Source: a virus
Reading direction: 5' to 3' (one strand)
IMG/VR virus record: IMGVR_UViG_3300030012_000579
Location: 1,186-22,748 of that record
DNA: 21,563 nucleotides
The position numbers were made by a program, and so were the translations under genes. Positions 15,830 through 21,183 of the stretch are shown here, piece after piece; the first letter of the stretch is position 1, and each line of letters starts with the position of its first letter. The notes under the pieces were generated by a model that worked only from the letters and a program-made list of their open reading frames with translations, made no database searches and had not been told where the DNA came from.

Positions 15830-16218
15830 GTACATTAGCCGTTGGCACAATTAAAAGCATTTCATCTGCTGCACCAGTATTTCAAAATACGAGTGGAACG
15901 GAAATAGGCCAGCTTGCAAAAGCTTGGATAAATTTTAATGGAACAGGAACAATAGCAATAAGAGACAGTTTTAATGTAAGCAGTATCACAGATAATGCAA
16001 CTGGCGATACAACTATAACTTTGGCTAATGCTCAACCAAATGCAAATTATGTTGTATGTGCTAGCTCAGGAGCTACTTCTACAGACCCTTTAAGAAATGT
16101 TGGTCTTTTTGTTTCTTTCACAACAACAACCTTTCGTATTTTTACAATGTATCCTGACGGTGCACCTAATTTTGGAAGAGATGATGAACTTGTTTGTTGC
16201 TCTGTTTTTGGAGCTTAA
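15826..16218 (+). CDS. fibre protein, KAWINFNGTGT family (copy 1)
   Basis: 130 residues: a MSTLAVGTI N-terminal tag, then AKAWINFNGTGTIAIRDSFNVSSITDNATGDTTI, the core of a family common in cyanophage fibre regions, and a beta-rich distal part with several Phe and Thr. The gene at 16221 encodes a divergent paralogue sharing the same core. Likely a small trimeric adhesin or fibre tip part; that is inference. The start overlaps the previous stop (ATGA). Confidence 0.65.
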   Translation: MSTLAVGTIKSISSAAPVFQNTSGTEIGQLAKAWINFNGTGTIAIRDSFNVSSITDNATGDTTITLANAQPNANYVVCASSGATSTDPLRNVGLFVSFTTTTFRIFTMYPDGAPNFGRDDELVCCSVFGA

Positions 16219-16220
16219 TT

Positions 16221-16622
16221 ATGTCAACACTTAAAGTAAACAACATACAAAATACAAGCGGTGGTTCTAGTTCAACCCCAGAACAGATTGAACAAGGTAG
16301 AGCAAAAGCATGGCTTAATTTTAATGGTACAGGTACGGCAGCTATCAACGATGATTTTAATATAAGTTCTATAACTGATAATGGGACTGGAGATTTTACA
16401 ATAAATTTTTCAAATGCTTTATCTAATGCAAATTATGCAGTTGTAGCTTGTAATGGTAGAAAAATTCACGGTAGCAGCACCAATGCGTTTATTATTATAG
16501 TAGCGGAAGAAAATACAGCAAAAACAACTGGACTTTTTAGGATTATTTCATTAGGAACTAATTCATATTTAAATGTTGTTGACCCCAATTCTGCTAATAT
16601 TGCTGTTTTTGGCGATCAATAA
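16221..16622 (+). CDS. fibre protein, KAWLNFNGTGT family (copy 2)
   Basis: 133 residues from the ATG at 16221, chosen because MSTLKVNNI matches the N-terminal tag of neighbouring fibre genes; a longer start at 16194 would run back into the previous gene. The core AKAWLNFNGTGTAAINDDFNISSITDNGTGDFTI parallels copy 1, while the distal half (RKIHGSSTNAFIIIV and on) has diverged. This looks like a tandem duplication with change in the exposed end, as expected for receptor-binding parts. Confidence 0.65.
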   Translation: MSTLKVNNIQNTSGGSSSTPEQIEQGRAKAWLNFNGTGTAAINDDFNISSITDNGTGDFTINFSNALSNANYAVVACNGRKIHGSSTNAFIIIVAEENTAKTTGLFRIISLGTNSYLNVVDPNSANIAVFGDQ

Positions 16623-16627
16623 TTCTT

Positions 16628-16636
16628 TGATATACT
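16628..16636 (+). promoter_or_regulatory. possible extended -10 promoter (TGATATACT)
   Basis: TG-A-TATACT fits the extended -10 pattern TGnTATAAT with one mismatch, in the 28-base gap before the gene at 16651. No clear -35 box. The gap otherwise holds an A-rich stretch and no Shine-Dalgarno sequence. Tentative in AT-rich sequence. Confidence 0.3.
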
Positions 16637-16650
16637 AAAAGAAAAACTTT

Positions 16651-16851
16651 ATGGCTAATTCAGACAAAAGGTTTATCTATGAGAATGATGAGGGCGGTAT
16701 TTCTATTGTCATTCCAGCAGATAATTGCGATTTAACTTTAGATCAGATAAAAGATAAAGATTGTCCTAGTGGCAAGACAGTTTATACTGTTGATAAGTCT
16801 GAAATTCCTACTGACAGGAGTTTCAGAAACGCATGGACTTATACGGAGTAA
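16651..16851 (+). CDS. conserved small phage protein (EIPTDRSFRNAW motif)
   Basis: 66 residues with an acidic N-terminus (YENDEGGISIVIPADN), a TVYTVDKSEIPTDRSFRNAW segment and a short end. Short proteins carrying 'D.SeIPTDRtFRnAWe' are widespread in the fibre region of tailed phages and are nearly always next to a partner like the gene at 16855. Function unknown; co-occurrence suggests an accessory or assembly role for fibres. Confidence 0.6.
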   Translation: MANSDKRFIYENDEGGISIVIPADNCDLTLDQIKDKDCPSGKTVYTVDKSEIPTDRSFRNAWTYTE

Positions 16852-16854
16852 AAC

Positions 16855-17115
16855 ATGGGATTTGGTGTAGACATGGCGAAAGCCAGAGAAATTCATAAAA
16901 CTAATATTCGTGCTGCAAGGGCAGAGAAATTCAAAGAACTTGATGTCGAATTTACAAAAGCTTTAGAAGCTGGCACAAGTACAACTGATATAGCAGCAAA
17001 AAGACAAGCTTTGAGAGATGCTCCTGCTGATTCTGGAATAGCTGCTGCTAGTGATGCTGACGCATTAAAAGCACAATGGAAAACTGATATACTTGGTGAT
17101 TCTCCTTACAGCTAA
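16855..17115 (+). CDS. partner helical protein (VDMAKAREIHKTNIRAAR motif)
   Basis: 86 residues, almost all helical: VDMAKAREIHKTNIRAARAEKF, LDVEFTKALEAGTS, AAKRQALRDAPAD, then DADALKAQWKTDILG. 'AKAreIhrd.IRaAR...l..LD.ef..al..gd...I...kQ.LRDaP' is a known recurring phage protein of unknown function, commonly paired with the IPTDR protein upstream, as here. The stop touches the next ATG (TAATG). Confidence 0.65.
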   Translation: MGFGVDMAKAREIHKTNIRAARAEKFKELDVEFTKALEAGTSTTDIAAKRQALRDAPADSGIAAASDADALKAQWKTDILGDSPYS

Positions 17116-17459
17116 TGGCAATAGCACCTGGAACATATAACATAACGATCCAAAGAAGATCAGATCATGTAGAAAATATCAGATTGACTGATAATAATGG
17201 AACGGCTATAAATCTCACGGGCTTTACTGTTGCTGCACAGGTTTGGAATGATGATAGATCAACAAAGTTTGCTGATTGGACAGTAGCTTATACAAATAGA
17301 ACTAATGGTGAATTTAGTATTACATTAAGTTCAACGCAGACAACTACATTTACTCCAAACTTATTAGCTTACGATGTGTTAGTAGTTAATGGATCAGGAC
17401 TCAAAGAATATTATTTAGAGGGTAAAATATTTATGAGTGAGGGTTATACAACAACATGA
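17115..17459 (+). CDS. Ig-like baseplate/fibre base protein
   Basis: 114 residues of beta structure. Visible are the start MAIAPGTYNITIQRRSDH, INLTGFTVAAQVW, GEFSITLSSTQTTTF and YDVLVVNGSGLKEYYLEGKI. This resembles the N-terminal Ig-like domain of baseplate upper proteins (BppU type), which anchor receptor-binding proteins. The domain stands alone, so it probably serves as a connector for other fibre proteins. The stop overlaps the next ATG (ATGA). Confidence 0.6.
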   Translation: MAIAPGTYNITIQRRSDHVENIRLTDNNGTAINLTGFTVAAQVWNDDRSTKFADWTVAYTNRTNGEFSITLSSTQTTTFTPNLLAYDVLVVNGSGLKEYYLEGKIFMSEGYTTT

Positions 17460-17683
17460 GCCAAATCAACATTACAACCACTAAAAATACCGTTACTGTC
17501 AACGGTGAAACTAGGGTTGTCACTGTTGCTACGCAAGGTCCACAGGGAAGTAGCGCAGACTTTACATTGGACTCAACAGATAAAGTTGATGGATCTGTTA
17601 TTTACTATGACTCTGGTTCTGCTAAGTTTAAGGCAGATTCAACCACAACTAAACTAAAACTTGTTAACGGAGGTAATTTTTAG
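17456..17683 (+). CDS. small fibre protein with GPQG turn (75 aa)
   Basis: 75 residues starting MSQINITTTKNTVTVNGETRV, followed by VATQGPQGSSADFTL and a beta-rich end (GSVIYYDSGSAKFKA, KLKLVNGGNF). Short proteins with 'V.V.G....V.....GPqG' occur in many phage fibre modules, the GPQG resembling the first unit of a collagen-like stretch. Coupled by ATGA to the Ig-like gene before it and followed at once by the large fibre gene. Confidence 0.55.
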   Translation: MSQINITTTKNTVTVNGETRVVTVATQGPQGSSADFTLDSTDKVDGSVIYYDSGSAKFKADSTTTKLKLVNGGNF

Positions 17684-17686
17684 GCC

Positions 17687-19657
17687 ATGTCTAACACAAT
17701 AAGAATCAAAAAAAGAGCAGCTAGTGGATCTGCTGGTGCTCCTTCGAGTTTATCTCCATCAGAATTAGCTTTTAATGAAGCTGATTTAAAATTGTATTAT
17801 GGTTTTGGTGATACAGGTAGTAATGAAGCAAGTTCAATCATTACGGTTGGTGGTGCTGGAGCTTTCTTTAATAAAACAGATACAAGAAGTGCAAATGCAA
17901 TCTTAGCTGGCCCTACGAGTGGATCGGCTGCTGCACCTACATTTAGAAGTTTGGTCGCTGCTGATATTCCTTCCATTGCTCATACCAAGATTAGTGATTT
18001 TGACACTGGAGTGCAAGCAAATAGAGTTGACCAGTTAGCAAGTGCAACTAACCCTGTAAGTGGAGTAACCCCTACTGCTGACGCTCATTTTACAACTAAA
18101 GGCTATGTCGATGGAGTTGCACAAGGACTTGATATAAAAGAAGCTGCAAGAGTAGCTACCACTGCAAACATTACACTTTCTGGAACGCAAACCATTGATG
18201 GTGTTTCAGTAGTTGCGAATGATAGAGTGCTTGTTAAAAATCAGTCTACTGCTAGTCAGAATGGGCTGTATCTTTGTAAAGCAAGTTCATGGGTAAGAAC
18301 AGATGATCTTGCTACTGGTGCTGATGCTTCTTCTGTTTTTGTATTCATAAGCGAAGGCAGTACACAAGCAGATCAAGGTTTTGTCTGTACAACTGATAAA
18401 GGTTCTGCTGTTGTTGGTACAAATAATTTAGCTTTTACACAATTTAGTGGCGGTGGAAATATAACGGCTGGTGATGGCCTTGATAAGTCTGGTAATGAGT
18501 TTAGTGTTGATCTTAAGTCCAATGGTGGACTTGTTATTGAATCAACTGAACTTGCTCTTAAGCTTGATGCCAGTTCTATAACAGGAACTTTAGCTATCGG
18601 AGATGGGGGCACAGGAAGTACCTCTGCATCAGGTGCGAGATCAAATCTTGGGTTAGTGATTGGCACGAATATTCAGGCATTTGACCAGCAGTTGTCTGAT
18701 ATCGCAGGTCTTACACCTTCTGATGGTAATTTTATTGTTGGAGATGGATCAAACTTTGTTCTTGAAAGTGGATCAACCGCCAGAGCAAGTCTTGGGGTCA
18801 GCATTGGCAGCCAAGTTCAAGCCTATGACGCTGATTTAGATAACTTATCAGGTATGCAGTCTGGTGCTTCTTCTGCTTTAGCTGCAATAACATCTACAGA
18901 GATACAGATTCTTGATGGAGCGACTGTCTCTACAGCAGAATTAAATATTCTTGATGGTGTTACCGCAACTGCATCTGAACTTAATATTTTAGATGGTGTA
19001 ACTGCTACTACTACTGAACTAAACCATACAGACGGAGTAACAAGTAATATTCAAACACAGTTAGATGCAAAGCAAACTTCAGACGCACAGCTTACTGAAT
19101 TAGCAACAATGGGTGCTAATACAGCAAGTGCTTTAGCTGATCTTACACAAGCTGAAGTACAGATATTAGATGGAGCAACAGTAACGACAGCACAACTTAA
19201 CAGAGTGGATGCAACATCAAGTATTCAAACTCAATTAGATGCGAAACAGGCTGCGGACGCTGATCTTACTGCTTTATCAGACTGTCAAACTGGTGCTGCT
19301 GCTGCATTGGCTTTATTAACTGCGACTGAAGTTGCAATATTAGATGGAGCTACAGTTACAACCTCTGAATTAAATATTTTAGACGGAGTAACAGCGACAG
19401 CTTCCGAATTAAATATCATGGATGGGGTTACTGCTACTACATCAGAACTCAATATCATGGATGGAGTTACAGCAACAACTTCAGAATTGAATTTAATGGA
19501 TGGAGGAACTTCTGCTACCTCAACAACACTTGCTACAGGAGATCGTTTTGTTTGTAATGATGCTGGAACGATGAAACAAGTTGCACTATCTGACCTTGTA
19601 ACATTTTTAGAAGATGGATCTACCTCTGGTTTTGATGTTGACGGTGGCACTTTTTAA
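17687..19657 (+). CDS. large repeat-containing tail fibre protein
   Basis: 656 residues. N-terminus SNTIRIKKRAASGSAGAPSS resembles the attachment domain of the gene at 19678. Residues about 85-255 include SLVAADIPSIAHTKISDF and TTKGYVDGVAQGL...VLVKNQSTASQNGLYLC, a shaft domain common in cyanophage fibres. From about 280 come LALKLDASSITGTLAIGDGGTGST modules, then 13-residue repeats of the form ILDGVTATASELN (408-446, 493-505, 551-602) mixed with NIQTQLDAKQ segments. The end is short (LVTFLEDGSTSGFDVDGGTF). Repeats imply an elongated trimeric shaft. Confidence 0.8.
   Translation: MSNTIRIKKRAASGSAGAPSSLSPSELAFNEADLKLYYGFGDTGSNEASSIITVGGAGAFFNKTDTRSANAILAGPTSGSAAAPTFRSLVAADIPSIAHTKISDFDTGVQANRVDQLASATNPVSGVTPTADAHFTTKGYVDGVAQGLDIKEAARVATTANITLSGTQTIDGVSVVANDRVLVKNQSTASQNGLYLCKASSWVRTDDLATGADASSVFVFISEGSTQADQGFVCTTDKGSAVVGTNNLAFTQFSGGGNITAGDGLDKSGNEFSVDLKSNGGLVIESTELALKLDASSITGTLAIGDGGTGSTSASGARSNLGLVIGTNIQAFDQQLSDIAGLTPSDGNFIVGDGSNFVLESGSTARASLGVSIGSQVQAYDADLDNLSGMQSGASSALAAITSTEIQILDGATVSTAELNILDGVTATASELNILDGVTATTTELNHTDGVTSNIQTQLDAKQTSDAQLTELATMGANTASALADLTQAEVQILDGATVTTAQLNRVDATSSIQTQLDAKQAADADLTALSDCQTGAAAALALLTATEVAILDGATVTTSELNILDGVTATASELNIMDGVTATTSELNIMDGVTATTSELNLMDGGTSATSTTLATGDRFVCNDAGTMKQVALSDLVTFLEDGSTSGFDVDGGTF
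18908..19024 (+). repeat. three 39-bp coding repeats, array 1
   Basis: Three consecutive in-frame units of 39 bp encoding ILDGATVSTAELN, ILDGVTATASELN and ILDGVTATTTELN. The protein units are near-identical while the bases differ at many third positions, so the repeat is kept at protein level. Confidence 0.85.
19163..19201 (+). repeat. single 39-bp coding repeat unit
   Basis: One isolated unit encoding ILDGATVTTAQLN between the two arrays, followed by a second NxxTQLDAKQ-type segment. It shows that a larger period (repeat, then SIQTQLDAKQ, then LTALxxxxTGAAAAL) also recurs in the shaft. Confidence 0.75.
19337..19507 (+). repeat. four 39-bp coding repeats plus partial unit, array 2
   Basis: Four in-frame units (ILDGATVTTSELN, ILDGVTATASELN, then IMDGVTATTSELN twice) and a partial LMDGG. 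The last two full units encode the same 13 residues but differ at seven of 39 bases, all silent. Confidence 0.85.
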
Positions 19658-19677
19658 GCCATAGGAGATAAAAGCCA

Positions 19678-19992
19678 ATGGCAAATACTATTAAATTAAA
19701 ACGAGGTACAAGCACACCTACTACAAGTGATATTGTTAATGGCGAAGTTGCTCTTGATACTTCTGCCCAAAAGTTATTTGTCAATGATGGAGGTACAGTA
19801 AAGGAGATTGGAGGAGGTAGTAGCGTTCCAACTGGAGGAGGAAGCGATGCTGTTTTTTATGAAAATGATCAAGCGGTTACAGCAGATTACACAATAACAA
19901 ACGGTAAAAATGCTATGGCTGCTGGTCCTATTACCATTAACAGCGGTGTTACTGTGACTGTTGGTTCAGGAGAAACCCTTACTATTGTTTAA
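19678..19992 (+). CDS. small fibre protein with Mtd-like N-terminus
   Basis: 104 residues. The N-terminus (NTIKLKRGTSTPTTSDIVNGEVALDTSAQKLFVNDGG) fits the short beta domain found at the start of many phage receptor-binding proteins, including the major tropism determinant. After a Gly/Ser linker, residues about 57-104 (ENDQAVTADYTITNGKNAM...VTVGSGETLTIV) repeat the C-terminal module of the gene at 14171. A clear AGGAG ribosome binding site lies at 19663-19667. It looks like a minimal adhesin: anchor plus cap. Confidence 0.7.
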   Translation: MANTIKLKRGTSTPTTSDIVNGEVALDTSAQKLFVNDGGTVKEIGGGSSVPTGGGSDAVFYENDQAVTADYTITNGKNAMAAGPITINSGVTVTVGSGETLTIV

Positions 19993-19995
19993 TTT

Positions 19996-20154
19996 ATGAA
20001 AGAAATTATAGAAAAACAGATTCTTGAATGGCAGCAGGAAATAATAAACCAAAGACAATATATTCTTAGACTAGAAGGTGGTGTACAAGCATATCAATTA
20101 TTATTGAAGGAAATTGATAAGTCAAAAGAGGTAAAAGAAAACATAAAAAAGTAG
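19996..20154 (+). CDS. small coiled-coil protein, likely frameshift donor
   Basis: 52 residues, mostly charged helix (MKEIIEKQILEWQQEIINQR, LRLEGGVQAYQLLLKEID) ending KENIKK. Similar helical mini-proteins follow fibre genes in marine phages; function unknown. The gene ends ATA AAA AAG TAG: A AAA AAG is a classical -1 slippery heptamer, and AGAGG lies 13 bases ahead of it. Shifting to the -1 frame adds 44 residues with a zinc finger (see 20151-20285). Confidence 0.65.
   Translation: MKEIIEKQILEWQQEIINQRQYILRLEGGVQAYQLLLKEIDKSKEVKENIKK
20127..20151 (+). other. candidate -1 frameshift signal, dnaX-like
   Basis: AGAGG at 20127-20131 as possible internal Shine-Dalgarno stimulator, a 13-base spacer, then A AAA AAG (20145-20151) in the correct phase, with the zero-frame TAG directly after. 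The E. coli dnaX signal has the same heptamer and an AGGGAG about 10 bases upstream. ACTTG (20162-20166) and CAAGT (20190-20194) could form a weak stem downstream. Confidence 0.5.
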
Positions 20155-20285
20155 AAGGGATACTTGTTAGAGAGTGTCCTGTTTGTGGTGCAAGTTTTAA
20201 TACGATGGAGCAAAGAAGGATTTATTGCAGTGGAGCGTGTAAGACTAGATCAAGTCGTAGTAACAAAACCTTGAAAAGGATTTGA
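20151..20285 (+). CDS. zinc-finger extension (CX2C-X13-CX3C) in the -1 frame
   Basis: The frame is open from 20121 to TGA at 20283-20285 and has no ATG, GTG or TTG before its first cysteine; the one ATG lies after CPVCG and would lose the first two ligands. The 44 residues after the shift read VEGILVRECPVCGASF, then RRIYCSGACKTRSSRSN and a basic end. CX2C-X13-CX3C with 'YCS.AC+.R..R' is a common bacterial and phage treble-clef-like finger. Fused to the upstream helix it gives a 96-residue protein. Alternatives: an AUA start at 20160, or a decayed separate gene. Confidence 0.55.
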   Translation, partial: VEGILVRECPVCGASFNTMEQRRIYCSGACKTRSSRSNKTLKRI

Positions 20286-20321
20286 AATCAATTAGTATAT
20301 AACTTTAATTTTTTTAATTAA

Positions 20322-20675
20322 ATGCTCAAAAAAGTATTAACAATAGCTGCTGCTTCAGCACTATCAACACCAGCGTTTGCAGGGTTCTACTTGAACGTTG
20401 AATCAAATTCCGCGTTTCTTGGCAAAGATTATATCGGAACTGGAACGGACGCTCATTTAGGGTACGAAGGTGGAAATGGTTCTGCTTCTTACTACCTACA
20501 AGGTGGTGCGTTTTTATCTAACCCTGATGGTGGCGAATCAAGCACAAACTTCTCTGGTAAAGTTGGTGGTTCTGTAGCAGCTACAGATAAAGTAGATGTT
20601 TATGGTGAATTTTCTATTGTCACAGACACAACTAATTCTTACGGAACGAAGCTTGGCTTGAAGTATAAGTTTTAG
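20322..20675 (+). CDS. secreted outer-membrane-barrel-like protein
   Basis: 117 residues with a clear Sec signal peptide (KK at 3-4, hydrophobic 5-15, cleavage after AFA at 18-20). The mature 97 residues alternate like beta strands (FYLNVESNSAF, DAHLGYEG, SASYYLQGGAF, KVDVYGEFSIV, YGTKLGLKYKF) and end in Phe, as outer-membrane proteins do. I know related 'porin-like' proteins in cyanophages. It may alter the infected cell's envelope, for example uptake or exclusion of other phages; that is inference. The leader holds TATATAAC but no Shine-Dalgarno sequence. Confidence 0.75.
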   Translation: MLKKVLTIAAASALSTPAFAGFYLNVESNSAFLGKDYIGTGTDAHLGYEGGNGSASYYLQGGAFLSNPDGGESSTNFSGKVGGSVAATDKVDVYGEFSIVTDTTNSYGTKLGLKYKF

Positions 20676-20711
20676 TCATTAAGGATAAAAACAAGTAACA
20701 GGGTATAACAG

Positions 20712-20739
20712 TTGGCAGAATTAGGAGCATGGATATAAT
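20712..20739 (+). promoter_or_regulatory. sigma70-type promoter
   Basis: TTGGCA (one mismatch to TTGACA) at 20712-20717, 16-base spacer, perfect TATAAT at 20734-20739, in the 104-base gap before the gene at 20780. Transcription would begin near 20746 and give a leader of about 34 bases. It is the best promoter match in the window and suggests that 20780 onward is expressed separately from the structural genes by host polymerase. Confidence 0.6.
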
Positions 20740-20779
20740 ACTTACATGACCTATAGCTTTTAATACTGCCTGTTTTACC

Positions 20780-20998
20780 ATGTTAAATAAAATCTCTTCT
20801 ATATTATCCATCGTATCTTTTGTGATTAGTATTTCAACTTTAGGTGGAGCTTATGCAGGTTATCGTTACATAACCAGCCCACAGTTTGAAAAGATGATGA
20901 TGGAAAAGGTTATGGGTAAAGTATCAGGACTTATGCCAAAAGCATTAGATGAAGCGATACCAAGTACAACAGGTGTTTCTATACCGTTTAACAAATGA
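20780..20998 (+). CDS. small single-pass membrane protein (72 aa)
   Basis: 72 residues: one transmembrane helix at about 5-27 (ISSILSIVSFVISISTLGGAYAGY), then an amphipathic Met/Lys-rich helix (SPQFEKMMMEKVMGKVSGLMPKAL) and a Pro/Thr end. Comparable 'GYRYITSPxFE..MM.KV' proteins occur in cyanophages. Function unknown; a membrane role during infection is the obvious reading, and a holin cannot be excluded, though only one span is seen. The stop overlaps the next ATG (ATGA), making an operon with the zinc ribbon gene. Confidence 0.65.
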   Translation: MLNKISSILSIVSFVISISTLGGAYAGYRYITSPQFEKMMMEKVMGKVSGLMPKALDEAIPSTTGVSIPFNK

Positions 20999-21183
20999 AC
21001 TGCTGGCATTGTCAAACAGAATTAATCTGGGGCGGAGATCATAGCGTTGAAGAGCTTAAACCCATACTTGCAGAAGAATATGCAATGGTCACAAATCTCT
21101 CCTGTCCAAAATGTGAATCCTATGTAGAGGTTTACTTTCCTAACTATGACAGAGATAAAGATACCGCAGATAACGCTTCCTAG
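20995..21183 (+). CDS. zinc-ribbon protein (CX2C...CX2C)
   Basis: 62 residues: C3-x2-C6 in MNCWHCQTELIWGGDH and C37-x2-C40 in TNLSCPKCESYVEVYFP make a two-knuckle zinc ribbon. Short phage proteins starting 'CWHC.TELIWGGDH' are common in cyanophages and other marine phages, without assigned function. The ATG overlaps the previous stop, and the last 38 bases overlap the start of the next gene in another frame. Confidence 0.7.
   Translation: MNCWHCQTELIWGGDHSVEELKPILAEEYAMVTNLSCPKCESYVEVYFPNYDRDKDTADNAS

Noticed and set aside
16194-16220. Upstream in-frame start for the fibre gene at 16221
   Set aside because: It would add nine residues overlapping the previous gene and would mask the MSTLKVNNI tag shared with neighbours.
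18908-19507. 39-bp repeats that might suggest a CRISPR array
   Set aside because: The units are contiguous, in frame inside a fibre gene, differ mainly at silent positions, and have no unique spacers.
19285-19650. Minus-strand frame of about 120 codons opposite the fibre repeats
   Set aside because: Its periodicity is the reverse complement of the 13-residue repeats; nothing suggests it is expressed.
20164-20274. TTG-started 36-codon frame overlapping the zinc-finger frame
   Set aside because: It has no recognisable composition or motif, while the other frame carries a regular CX2C-X13-CX3C finger.
20676-20779. Possible tRNA or small RNA in the 104-base gap
   Set aside because: No cloverleaf or T-arm pattern could be drawn; the gap is explained by a promoter and leader.
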